Source: Ailanthus altissimus (taxonomy: Eukaryota; Streptophyta; Magnoliopsida; Sapindales; Simaroubaceae). Taken from it: a stretch of 64,000 nucleotides of DNA. The notes under the pieces are model-generated. The model was not told the origin of the DNA and ran no database searches. It saw nothing but the letters and a program-made list of their open reading frames with translations. Positions 22,771 through 34,133 of the stretch are shown here, one piece after another; position 1 is the stretch's first letter, and each line of letters begins with the position of its first letter. The translations under genes and the position numbers were made by a program. The stretch covers positions 20,895,501 to 20,959,500 of the forward strand of contig OX327709.1 in the NCBI GenBank assembly GCA_946807835.1. Direction: 5' to 3'.

Positions 22771-25700
22771 ATGGCGCAACCGATGGGCAGGGGCAGGGTG
22801 GTTGGTGACTACTTGGTGGGTCGGCAAATAGGTTCGGGTTCGTTCTCGGTTGTTTGGCACGCGAGGCACCGGGTCCACGGAACCGAAGTGGCGATAAAGG
22901 AGATCGCCATGGGGCGACTCAACAAGAAGTTACAAGAGAGTCTCATGTCCGAGATTTTTATTCTGAAAAGAATTAATCATCCTCATATTATTCGACTACA
23001 CGATATAATCGAGGTTAGTTTATTTATTATCTTATGTTAATTAGAGAAATTTTATTTCTTTTAAAATTTTCTGTTGTTTTTTTAGGTCAAAATTAGCTTC
23101 AGCCATGTTGACTTTTATATGTATAAAATGTGAGCTCATAAATTCTGTACCATGTCTCATTAGTGTTTTTATCTTTTGTATTATTATTGTTAATTTTTAA
23201 AATTTTGAGGTGTTGTTTTAGGTTCCTGGGAAGTTACATCTTGTATTGGAGTATTGCAGAGGCGGTGATCTTTCTATGTATATTCAACGGCATGGATGTG
23301 TACCGGAAGAAACTGCTAAGCATTTCATGAAGCAACTAGGCATGTACCAAGATTTTTCTCATTGTTTATTTCGCATTTTCAATGACTTGGTTGTGTAGTG
23401 ATGTTTGGAAAATTGTGTAATTTGCAGCTGCTGGCTTGCAAGTTCTTCGTGACAATAATCTAATACATCGTGACTTAAAGCCCCAGGTTCTAAAGTTTGA
23501 TTTTGTTTTTTCTGTTTAATAATTAAATGACAGTAAATTACATTTGGTGTGCATGATGATGCTATCATTCAGTTGGGTATTCAGTACTCTGTTCAATAAA
23601 ATTGTAGAAGGGTGTAGAATTGCTATGTTATGAACTTAGTTCGGTGATGACATGAAATCAAGCAAAGCATTAATTTTAATGTGTATCATTTTGGAACAGA
23701 ATCTCCTTCTCTCCACAGATGATAACAGTGCAGTTTTGAAGATTGCAGATTTTGGATTTGCAAGGTATATCCTTAGTGTTGTCTTCTTTATTGCTTTCTT
23801 TCTCTTTCTATCTCTATCTATCTATTCCTTTCTCTCTCTACCACATACCTGCATTCAAAACCCACATTTGCTTCTTACATGGATCATTGTGGATGAAAGT
23901 ACATATTAGTCTCCATATGTTTGGTCATTTTTTATATGGTGATGTGCAATTAGTTATTTTTATTATTGATACTGCAGAAAGATTCCTAAGCTTTAGGTGC
24001 CTCTTTCAGTGATTTTATTAGTGTGTACCATTTTAGTTTTACATGGCCAGAGAAAGAATTTTCTGCAGTTTAAACACCTATATCATTCCATTGGTATGTG
24101 TATGAAGTATAAGCTTGAGTCAATTCCAATGTATGTGTCCATATTTATCCTGGCAGATCTTTGCAACCTAGAGGACTTGCAGAAACCTTGTGCGGTTCAC
24201 CCCTTTACATGGCTCCGGAGATAATGCAACTTCAGAAATATGATGCAAAGGTGACATTTACTCTTGGTATATATTAAGTATTCATAAAATATATGTCGTA
24301 ATTACTTCCTGCTAACCTTGAACTGAATAGACAGGCAGATCTCTGGAGTGTTGGTGCCATTTTATTTCAGCTTGTGACCGGGAAAACCCCATTTACTGGA
24401 ATCAATCAAATACAGGTATCATTAGTTCAGCTCTCTTCTCTCTCTCTCTCTCCATCCCTTCTTTTGCCACATCTGAAGAGATCCCATAAATGTTAGGACC
24501 TAAATTATGTACTTATGGTGTTATTGGTACTTAAGAAATATTGGTGATTTCTGTGCCTTTACATTTGCCTTATTTGTAACTTATCTTTCTCTTTTGTTGC
24601 ACAGTTGCTTCAGAACATTGTGAAATCAACTGAATTGATTTTCCCTTCAGATGCAAAACGTTTAAGTGCTGACTGCAAAGATTTATGCCAGAAACTTTTA
24701 CGACGTAATCCAGGTATGTAACTGATGTACCTTGAAGTTTGAAACTTATGTGATATAATGTTCTAAGAAGAGGAGTTGCTTGGAAAATACATGTGCATGC
24801 GAGTGAGTCTGCGTGTGTTTGTGCTGTCTGTAAGGCTCTGACATTACACTGAACTGAAGAAAAGTGTATTAGAGTTGGGTTCTAAATTCTCATTTTATGT
24901 TTTGCTGATTGTAATTCAATTTAATGGTGTTTATGTTAGTGATGGAACTGAGACCCCACATTTGGTGCTATGTTATGTTCGGAACTTCAGGTGGTATAAA
25001 CAGAATTATTCAAAGTCTCAAACTACTAATGCATGAACAATTGCTAAGAAGTTTGGCCTTAAGTGCGTGAGAAATGAAAATTGTGATTCCCATACCTTGA
25101 TCTCTAGTAGAATTGCTTCATTGCCAGTAATGTTAAACTAACATTGCCTTTATGTGAGTGTAGTTGAGCTGATAAACTTGCCATGATGTTTCAGACTTGC
25201 ATAGTATACTTTAGACTGTGAATGAAGGCACATAGAACTAGTGACATGTGGGCTATTACTAAGGAGAACATGCTTGTTATGATGATTCTAGCTGTGTATA
25301 GTTTATATTCGTAACCACCCTCTGTTAGTAAGGTTCTGATACAATGGTAAAGCACTGACTATTTGCCCAGGAAAAGTGATCAACAGAATGATACAAGAGT
25401 CATAAGTATGATGTCTCATCTCTAGGTGGAAGCTCTGTTGCTCCTGCTTAATTATTATCTATTTGACTTCTTATTGCTGACTCTATCTTTATCCTGGTAT
25501 TTTAGTGGAGCGGTTAACATTTGAAGAGTTTTTTAATCATCCATTCCTCTCCGAGATGCAACCGGATGAAGTTACGAGGTACTGTGAAAATTTTCATTCT
25601 TTATGATACTAATATTAGATACTTATTGATTTCTAAAATGATGACAATTATTTGACATATGCAGGAGTAACAGGTTTTCTAGAAGCACAGACGATTTTCC

Positions 25701-28576
25701 TTCGTTTGAGAATAATTGTGTGAGGGACGTGGCGGAAAGTTCTCAAGACGATTGTCTACCATTCTTTCTGGATGATGATTCTAGTGGTCCAGAGGGCAGC
25801 CCTTCCTTTTTAAAATGGAGATCCTCAATGAGGTCTACTTACGGATTCTCCATTGATGCAAGACACGGAAAGGAAGCAACATCAAATGCTTTAAACCATG
25901 TGGATCTTAGATATGGTAGCAATGTCAGAAATAAATTGGACAATACTAGTTTTAGGCATGATAGCTATAAACTTTCAGATGAAAATCTGAATGAACCTCC
26001 AAAATGTGTGGATCCCAGATCAACTAATAATCGGACAAGAGGTATCAAGAATCCAATTGTGTTCCACTTTCTGTTTCAGTTATATATTTTCTAGGTTCAG
26101 ACATGTCTTGTAAAAACATATTTGTTTAAATGATCTTACTGTTATGGCTTCCACAGTTGGGGATTCACTGGACTTAGTTGATCAAGATTACGTTCTTGTT
26201 TCTGGACCGCCTATGGACACATCTTCTTCAGCAAGCATTTCCAAGCCAAGCTATATGCCACGGAAATCAGAGAGTTCACAACTCACATCAGTTGCCAACA
26301 ACAGTGCATTGAGTGCACCTATGCCAATCATTGGTGCCACAAACACTAACGTATGTCGTGTTGGAAGCTTGGAAAGTCAGAGCTCTGCTCCTGGGACTTC
26401 TCTAGGATCTGTGGATATGGCAGATGCTTGGGAGCAGCCTTCTAGTCACTGCATGACAAGAATAAAGTCATTGCAGCAGTGTGCATCTGCCATCACGGAA
26501 TTAGTACATGGAAGGGTAAATCATGGCATGCCCATTATCAAACTGGTTCATCATAGTTTAATAAATGCTACTTTATGGGGAACTCGAAAGGGAATTATGC
26601 ATAATGGAATGAATCTTGAGTAGTTCCTTTGGGAACGGATTATGTTTTTCTCAGTGCTAAATGTGTTTCTTGTTTATTATGTTGGTTGATGTCCAAATTT
26701 TCAAATAATTTCACAAGTTTGGCAATGGCATGTATCATTTTGATGTTGATTCTTTTGGAGCCATTTTGTTGCTCTTTGTTTGACAGTTCTTAGCAGTATG
26801 GATCTAGAGGACAGATTATACTAAGTTCACATAGGGGTGGGTCTTAGATGCATAATTTCGGCATCTTCATTAAATGATTAGGGGAAAATTTAATTTTTTG
26901 CTGCATGACAGAAACTTCAATTTTTTTTTTTCAAAATAAGAAACAGAACCACCTGGCAGAAACTGTTCAGTGTCACTGGACTTTAATGGTCAAACTAAGG
27001 TGAAGTTTAGCATCATTCCCTTATTACCAAGTCAATAAATTTGTAAGCTGTTGCAATCAGGTAAACTTTTGAATTCACTCAGAATAAATGACGCTTGCTG
27101 CTTGCATATGAGGTACATGTGGCTAATCTAGATTCTCATGGTCTTCTTCGAAGCATTATGAATCATAATTTTAGATGTGTTAATTGCTCTGCTGACTTTT
27201 CAAATTTTAATATTATATCTTTTTTCTGTATAGGTTGAGGCAGGTAAGCATCTGGAAGCATTCTCGATCCAGCTTGTGATTCTTGCAATTTGGAAGCAAG
27301 CACTGCATATTTGCCATACACAGGCTGCCTCAGCTATGGATGGAAGTCCTAGCAGTGAGATAAATAGATTGAGGAGCTCCAGGAAGAAGCATGGTACTCC
27401 TGATACAGAAGAAGGGCCTGATATTAACACTCAAGAGTTAGAGAGTATGTCCTCTCAAATCGAGAGGGAATTTCTTGGGGAAGTTGAGCACGCTGAGGAA
27501 CTTGCTAAGGTCATCGAGCCTGGTATGGCCTTGGTTATTTAATTAATTCCAATGTATAGAAAAGTTTCTTATTTCTTCTATGGTTCTGAGCATTTATGCA
27601 CAAAGTAATAAAAGCCTGTAAGATCAAATGATTCATATACACTAATAGCTGTCAAAATAGTTAATAATCTTTACAATTGGAGATTTTACTTATAGTTGCG
27701 TAGATAGGGGTTTGAGAACCCATAATTTGGTCTTTGAAGTGCTGCATGTGAAGAAAAAAAGCTGTGTGGACTGAGTCAGGTTTAAATTTCATGTTTTAGG
27801 TTCATTGAACAGTATCCCTGGGTTTAGGAGGCATCTTCATATCAAAAAAATCTTTATTTATCGATGATTTAATTCATCTTTGTATCAGTGGCTTTGAAAG
27901 TTTCCCAGATCCCTACTGATAGGAACATCTCTTTGTGCTTAATGTTGTTAATGTATAAAGTAGAAAGGTAGCCTGTGTTTTTATTTATTTTTCATTCTAT
28001 AATGTTATGTTTTCATCATGATTGCAGGAAGTACAGAGATGCCTGATGCAATAGAGACCATATTTCAATCTGCCCTTGCTTTTGGCAGAAATGGGGGAGT
28101 GAGTATTCTTCTTTTCATTTTCTTCCATTTGACCGTTACATGCAAACACTTCCTCATTAAATGACTGGGTATAGTGAAAAATTGGTTAACCCTCTGAAAT
28201 GGGGATAAAGTTGTGTTATATGTAACATGTGACTGCCGATGATATACACTCCTTGAAAGAACTTTGAATATAGTTAGTAGTACATAGATGTTCAAGTGAA
28301 TTAGCAATCCTCTTGAAATTGCTGTTGTTTTGGCAGGTTGATGAGCTCATGGGTGATATGGAAAGTGCAACTTTATTGTATTCAAAAGCAGTGCGGTTAT
28401 TAGTCTTCCTCCTGGTGGAAGCACCATCCCTCATCCTCAACCCACCGTTTTCCCTCACAAACTCGGACCGGTATAGGCTCCGACATTACATTGATATCCT
28501 TAATAACCGGCAAGGTCATTCGAAATCGCAGAGGATGGCTCTTCTCAAGTGCCAGGAAGGATCAAGCATGACTTGA
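22771..28576 (+). CDS. ATG1: Serine/threonine kinase ATG1 (autophagy initiation), 13 coding exons
   Basis: Exons I can join: 22771-23013, 23222-23339, 23428-23486, 23700-23764, 24157-24250, 24335-24415, 24605-24713, 25506-25578, 25665-26041, 26157-26515, 27234-27522, 28028-28098 and 28337-28576. All phases agree and give 725 residues, close to plant ATG1 length (about 700). The kinase domain spans about residues 14-270: Gly loop GSGSFS, Lys43 in [14 protein letters not shown] at 134-141, DFG at 157-159, then [11 protein letters not shown] long Ser-rich linker follows. The C-terminal quarter is helical and corresponds to the ATG13-binding region. ATG1 with ATG13, ATG11 and ATG101 starts autophagosome formation under starvation and is controlled by TOR and SnRK1. 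Intron 2 starts with GC, not GT. The start codon context is CAATGGCG. No truncation. Confidence 0.95.
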
Positions 28577-29796
28577 AACATTTTTATGCTTTTTTTGGGC
28601 TGATAACTTTGTAAAATGTATTTATTTGTACAGATTCTTTTAGTGACTGGAAATTGGGGTGTTGACAAGATTCAATCTGTAGACTGTAGTAAAGGTGGGT
28701 GTTGGGATATTTTCATTTCTATTTAAAGAATGATAAAATTGCGAATTCTTTCTCCAATTGTACACCTTCTTGTCAGTTGCTTGGTTCCCTGGTAATTGAG
28801 AATCGAACTTCCCCATCACAAATAATTTATTTTGATGGTTTGTTTTCCCATTAGCAATTGTGCATAGAAATACAACGAAGGTTACGTGAAAGCAAAAAAT
28901 TCTCGGATATAGATATTTACATTTTAAAAATCTAAGGTAAAAATATTTTAAAATGCTGACCAGTAATTGTTTTAGCAAAAAATTAATACTTTAATTTAGA
29001 GAGAGAGAGAGAGATTTCAACTCTCATTTTAGTGTTAGTTTAGAGGTGTGATTATATGTATAATAACACTAGTAATAACAATAACTACTCTAATTTTATT
29101 GATAGTTAGTGAGAGTTAGCAAAATCTGCTTTTAGTAGTAGACCACGCCCATATTCTGAATGCCTCTTGCTCTGCAAAGTCAAGTCATCATTTTGTTGCA
29201 GAGACGCGTATTAGAAGTAGGTCTTTTGACGTCCTATTTAGGACGAAACTTAATTAATTTCGCACTCAAATTCTTCTAAATTGGTTCATTTTCACACTCA
29301 AGTCTGTTTTCTCCTGCTTTAGAAACCAAAACTCATCCCGTACTTCTTCCATTTTAGAGAAAAAAAAAAGTCATCTCTGTAAATCCCCAATAAAATATAT
29401 TATTAAGCCGCCTGCAACACGTGACCCGTCTTGCCCGTCTCGATCTTGACATTGACAAAATGCAGCCAATCGGATCAGGTCGAAGACAGAAAATTCAAAA
29501 TTCTGTGATCCCAATAGAAGATTCTCATAGTTTTAACTCTTCGTAAAGAACCACGAATAAGAAAAAAAAGTCTCTAGGCACGAGGGCTACTCACATTTCC
29601 ATTTGATAAGAATTTATCTGGTGGTGTGAAAAATAAAATATATTGTAATTACTTAAAAAAAAAAATTGTTATAATCCCTTCAACCAAAAAAAAAAGTCTC
29701 AAACCTTTTCTCCCTAACAAACGTTTTCTCCCTAACAAACCTGACCATTAACAAGCTCTTTACACCATTCAAAGTTCTGAACAAATCCTGTAAAGC
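28577..29796 (+). other. ATG1 3' untranslated region and receptor-kinase promoter region
   Basis: The 3' UTR probably ends near 28660-28700; no canonical AATAAA is obvious. A (GA)8 microsatellite starts at 28999. At 29706-29741 the block TTTTCTCCCTAACAAAC is present twice in tandem, shortly before the receptor-kinase ATG. Poly-A runs occur at 29653-29695. No other gene seen. Confidence 0.5.
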
Positions 29797-32202
29797 ATGA
29801 TGTTTCCCTATTTTCATTCTTTTCTCTTCGTTTTCATGTTTATATTCTTCTTTTTTGGAACTTCAGAAAGCCAAAACTCGTTGCATAGAGGCTCTTCTCT
29901 ATCAGTTGAGGATAATTCAGACGTGTTAATTTCCCTGGACAAGACATTTACCTGTGGCTTTTATGGTCTTGGTGAAAATGCTTATTGGTTCTCAGTCTGG
30001 TTCACTTACTCCCAAGACAGGACTTTTGTTTGGACGGCCAACCGTGACAGACCAGTCAATGGCCAGGGCTCCAGAGTTTCTCTGCGGCAAAATGGCGCCA
30101 TGGTCCTAACAGATGTTGATGGCACAGTCATTTGGATGACTAACACTACTGATACTGGAGCTGGTAGCGCAGAGCTTTTGGATAGCGGAAACCTTGTTCT
30201 AAAAGACATGCATGGTAAAATTCTGTGGCAAAGCTTTGATTTTCCTACTGATACACTTCTTCCTAATCAACCCTTTACAAAGAGAAATAAGTTGATTTCT
30301 AGATTAGGAATAGGAACTTATGCTTCTGGGTATCATAGCCTATATTTTGATAACGATAATGTTTTGAGGTTGATGTATGACGGGCCTGATATTTCAAGCT
30401 TGTATTGGCCTGATCCCGATAGAAATGTGTTTGAAAATGGGAGAACCAAGTATAATAGTAGCAGAATTGCTGTTTTAGATGACACGGGCAGTTTCTTGTC
30501 AAGTGACCAGTTCAAATTCAGTGCTTTTGACATGGGTTTTGGGATCAAAAGAAGGTTGACAATGGATTATGATGGGAACTTCAGGCTTTATAGCCTGAAC
30601 AACGTGACAGGATCATGGATCATTACTGGTGAAGCTCTTATCCAGCAGTGTAAAGTGCATGGTGTTTGCGGAAGAAATGGGATTTGTGTTTATACACCGG
30701 AGCCAAAGTGCTCGTGCCCTCCCGGTTATGAGGTAACAGAGCCGGGTAATTGGAACAAGGGTTGCAAGCCTAAGTTCAATAAAACATGTTCAAGCTCACA
30801 AGTGAAATTCATCAAGGTTCCACACGTAGATTTCTATGGTTTTGATCTGAACTACAGTGAGTCTATATCAATAGACTCTTGTATGAAGTTGTGCTTGGAT
30901 GATTGCCGGTGTGATGGATTTAGCTATAGAATAACAGGGCAAGGGCTTTGTTTCCCAAAAAGTGTCCTTTTTAATGGCTTCAGTTCTCCAAATTTTCCGG
31001 GCAGCATTTATCTGAAATTGCCAGTGAGTTTGGAGGTATCAGAACCGACTAGTCTAAATGGCACTAATCCTGTATGCCATTCAAATGAATCTGAAATTAT
31101 GATAGGATCTCCTTCTATGTATGACACTACTGATAAGAGAGTGAGATGGATCTATCTGTACGGGTTTGCATTTGCCATTGGTGTAATTGAAGTTCTCTTG
31201 ATTGTATCAGGTTGGTGGCTCCTCTTTAGGAAACAAGGTATGCCGTCTTTAGTGGAAGATGGATATCGGGCAATATTGAGTCAGTTCAGGAGATTCAGTT
31301 ATGCTGAACTCAAGAAGGCAACAAAAAATTTCAAAGAGGAGCTGGGTAGAGGAGCCTCAGGGGCTGTGTATAAGGGTGTTTTGGGAGATGAAAGGGCAGT
31401 GGCTGTGAAGAGACTAGGAGATATATATCAAGGAGAAGAAGTGTTTTGGGCAGAAGTTAGTACAATTGGAAAAATCTATCACATGAACCTGGTGAGAATG
31501 TGGGGATTCTGTTTAGAGCGCAAACACAGACTCTTAGTCTACGAATATATTGAAAATAAATCACTGGACAGGCATCTATTCTCTTCTAATTATCTTGGAT
31601 GGAAAGAGAGGTTTAAAGTTGCCTTGGGGACAGCTAAGGGTCTAGCTTATCTTCACCATGAGTGTCTCGAATGGGTTATTCATTGTGATGTGAAGCCTGA
31701 AAACATACTTCTTGACATTGAATTTGAGCCAAAGATTGCTGATTTTGGTCTAGTCAAGTTGTCTCAAAGGAGCAGCAACAGCTCTCAATTCTCACGGATT
31801 CGAGGAACAAAAGGTTACATGGCTCCGGAGTGGGCTACAAATCTTCCCATCTCTGCCAAAGTTGATGTTTATAGTTATGGGGTTGTGATTCTTGAGTTGG
31901 TGACAGGAATTCGGCTTTCCAATTGGGTGGTCGAAAATAGTGAAGAGCAGGAAGCAGAGTTGACAAGATTTGTCAGGGTAGCGAAAAGGAAAAATCTATC
32001 TGAAGAGAGCGCATGGATAGAGGAAATGGTGGATCGAAGATTGAATGGGAACTTTAGCAGGAACCAGGTAGCAATGTTGGTTAAAATTGGTATATCCTGC
32101 GTCGAGGAAGATCGAAATGAGAGACCAACAATGGATTCAGTAGTCCAGTCTCTGTTAGAATGTGAAGCTGAATCTGAAGGCCATAGTCCAAACAATCACT
32201 GA
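29797..32202 (+). CDS. Intronless G-type lectin S-receptor-like serine/threonine kinase (ZmPK1-like)
   Basis: A complete 801-codon frame. Residues 1-25 form a hydrophobic signal peptide ending SESQ. A bulb-type lectin domain follows (about 35-155, with FVWTANRDRPV, SGNLVL and WQSFDFPTDTLLPNQ). Next come an EGF-like Cys cluster (about 285-328), a PAN/apple domain (about 335-420) and a transmembrane helix at 451-476. The cytoplasmic kinase (about 510-785) has GRGASGAVYKG, VAVKR (Lys near 537), HCDVKPEN at 629-636, DFG at 649-651 and APE near 676. The Cys before the catalytic Asp makes it a non-RD kinase, a class often linked to immune signalling. Location is the plasma membrane; the ligand is unknown. 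The first of two adjacent ATG codons was taken as start. All catalytic residues are present, so it should be functional. Degraded relatives of its N-terminus and flank lie at 61745 and 59625. Confidence 0.94.
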   Translation: MMFPYFHSFLFVFMFIFFFFGTSESQNSLHRGSSLSVEDNSDVLISLDKTFTCGFYGLGENAYWFSVWFTYSQDRTFVWTANRDRPVNGQGSRVSLRQNGAMVLTDVDGTVIWMTNTTDTGAGSAELLDSGNLVLKDMHGKILWQSFDFPTDTLLPNQPFTKRNKLISRLGIGTYASGYHSLYFDNDNVLRLMYDGPDISSLYWPDPDRNVFENGRTKYNSSRIAVLDDTGSFLSSDQFKFSAFDMGFGIKRRLTMDYDGNFRLYSLNNVTGSWIITGEALIQQCKVHGVCGRNGICVYTPEPKCSCPPGYEVTEPGNWNKGCKPKFNKTCSSSQVKFIKVPHVDFYGFDLNYSESISIDSCMKLCLDDCRCDGFSYRITGQGLCFPKSVLFNGFSSPNFPGSIYLKLPVSLEVSEPTSLNGTNPVCHSNESEIMIGSPSMYDTTDKRVRWIYLYGFAFAIGVIEVLLIVSGWWLLFRKQGMPSLVEDGYRAILSQFRRFSYAELKKATKNFKEELGRGASGAVYKGVLGDERAVAVKRLGDIYQGEEVFWAEVSTIGKIYHMNLVRMWGFCLERKHRLLVYEYIENKSLDRHLFSSNYLGWKERFKVALGTAKGLAYLHHECLEWVIHCDVKPENILLDIEFEPKIADFGLVKLSQRSSNSSQFSRIRGTKGYMAPEWATNLPISAKVDVYSYGVVILELVTGIRLSNWVVENSEEQEAELTRFVRVAKRKNLSEESAWIEEMVDRRLNGNFSRNQVAMLVKIGISCVEEDRNERPTMDSVVQSLLECEAESEGHSPNNH

Positions 32203-32204
32203 TT

Positions 32205-32336
32205 GCACCCGAGCTGCAAGTCTTTTCTCTCCATTTTTTTTTGGGGTGCTTTTATGACTTAGATACACAGTTTTATTATATAAAATCAACTTATGGCATT
32301 TGGAAAGGTAGTATACGAAGTGAATAAGAGAAGGAA
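32205..32336 (+). repeat. Receptor-kinase 3' flank, copy 1 of a direct repeat
   Basis: CACCCGAGCTGCAAG ... TTAGATACACAGTTTTATTATATAAAATC ... GAAGTGAATAAGAGAA is repeated at 33335-33471. It starts immediately after the stop codon and includes the likely 3' UTR. Confidence 0.85.
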
Positions 32337-32399
32337 AACGATCTTTTGTTATTTTATTTTAAAACTATCTTTTGTCAACTTTGATATTTTAAAGTTTCA

Positions 32400-33240
32400 A
32401 TTATTTTTTAAGTGCTAGTATATTAATAGTTTGGTAAAGTTCATTTTTGTTATCAAATAATTTTTTAACAAATATATTATTAATTTCATTATTTGATATC
32501 TTATTTAATATGCTCAAATCTGACGGTAGTATTAGAGGCATAAACGCAAAGAAGTTTTCAGCTTCATAAAATTCTTTTATTCTAATTTTAATATTTAGGG
32601 AGTTTGTTGAAACATAACAATATCTGCTTTCTGTTAAATTATTCATTTCTAAATTATCAACATTTCTAACATTATCACAGTCCCCTTCTATATTCCCAAC
32701 ATTTTCAATGTCATTACAAGCGTAGTGTGTATAGGTTGGTCTTTCATTAAATTATATAAGAGAAATATTGTGATACTCATTTGTTGTGTTTGAGAGAATC
32801 ATTGTTGAAATTGATGGGAATGTATGGCTCACTTGATTGTTACTGTTAACTGACATAAAATGAGTATGAATCAATGGTGGGTTTTGATTGATTGTATATC
32901 ATCTTCATAAACGGGAGCTCTAGGATCTACTGTTACACATAAATAACAGTATGATCTTTTGTTGGCGCTAAAAAAGAATCGAACATCATTGTCGTTTCTA
33001 ATCTCAATAGATTTTTACTTTACCTCGTTGTATCAATTTTTATTTTCAAAGTCACCTTATAATTCACATTGTCGACTCTCAAGGTATAACATACTGTATT
33101 TAAAAGATCTTTAAATTTAATATCTTTCGAAACCCAAATTCTAAAATTACTATAATCAATATAACTCTCTATTCAATTACTAAAACTCTCATACTTTTCT
33201 TTAAAATAAAAAATAATTGCATTATACGCCATAAGATTTT
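32400..33240 (-). pseudogene. Mutator-like transposase N-terminal fragment
   Basis: On the minus strand, an open piece of 81 codons (32401-32646) ends in a FVKKLFDNKNELYQTINILALKK stretch. This matches the start of the plant MULE N-terminal domain (x-F-x-x-K-x-x-L-x-x-A-x-x-x-x-A-x-K). Upstream pieces up to 33240 (LRVDNVNYKVTLKIKI among others) look like the preceding MULE region, with many stops. No catalytic domain is present. It lies between the two copies of the receptor-kinase 3' flank. Confidence 0.5.
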
Positions 33241-33334
33241 AAAAAAAATTATTAAAAATATAAATATAAATAAACATAAAAATAAAAATAAATTAAAAAA
33301 TAAAAATATTTTTTTAAAATAATAATTTATTGTG

Positions 33335-33471
33335 GCACCCGAGCTGCAACAGTCTTTTATCTCCAGCTGCAGAGTTGTTTTTGGTGCTTTTATGATTTAG
33401 ATACACAGTTTTATTATATAAAATCAACTTATGGCATTTGTAAATGTAGTATATGAAGTGAATAAGAGAAT
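33335..33471 (+). repeat. Receptor-kinase 3' flank, copy 2 of a direct repeat
   Basis: It matches 32205-32336 with a few indels: an extra CTGCAGAGTTG block and TTTGTAAATG in place of TTTGGAAAGG. It is separated from copy 1 by about 1 kb containing the MULE fragment. It has no associated kinase coding sequence. Confidence 0.85.
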
Positions 33472-34059
33472 GCTTCTTTTTTTTTGGCTTAAGTGTACTC
33501 CAGAATGGAAACATTCTAGTTGGATTAAATAATGAGATGCCATCAAAAGAAATGAATCAAACATGTACTAGTCCCCAGTGGTCTTCAGTGGGTAGCTTGT
33601 ATCGCTCCGCATACATAGAAGAGGTGTAACAACGCCCTCCGACTGGTTTAAAAAATTCTGAAGAAACTTACGGAAAACGAGGAGGAATCAAAACCGAAAG
33701 CTTTTCATTATCTGGAACCCCGACACACCAAAACATCGAAAGTATAAAATTATAAGTTTTGAGAGGATTTTTTAATGTAAAATGTGTGTTTTCTATGTGT
33801 TTACAAGAAATGAAATCTTCCTTTTTTTTTTTATAATAGGTGGAACTTGGAGGAAAAGAGCAACGTCTCTCCAAATTTCCATTCTGAACCTTTCAATTAT
33901 GTTACTTCATTGCTTATTTTTATACTAGGCTTGAAATTAATCTCAACAAAGTATTAGTTGATGTTGACATGTTTTCGCTTCAAATGTGAAAATAAGAAGA
34001 GCACATCAATTCCGGTCAATCACAACCTTTCTCCCTAGTTAGCTAAGGGATCGGACTCT

Positions 34060-34131
34060 CGTTCGCTCAGGCGAACTCATTTATCTCTTGTCAATCGTTC
34101 GCTCAAGCGAACTCAATTATCTCTTATCAAA
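34060..34131 (+). repeat. Two 36-bp tandem repeats with hairpins in the LINE 5' UTR
   Basis: 34060-34095 and 34096-34131 differ at only a few positions. Each contains an inverted repeat around TTCGCTCAAGCGAA (first copy TTCGCTCAGGCGAA, one mismatch). The second copy ends two bases before the ORF1 start codon. They may be a promoter or a translation-control element; the role is unproven. Confidence 0.85.
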
Positions 34132-34133
34132 TT

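Noticed and set aside
23652..24224. ORFs of 85, 89 and 75 codons between ATG1 exons
   Set aside because: They read through intron 4 of ATG1. The exons in phase explain the coding signal.
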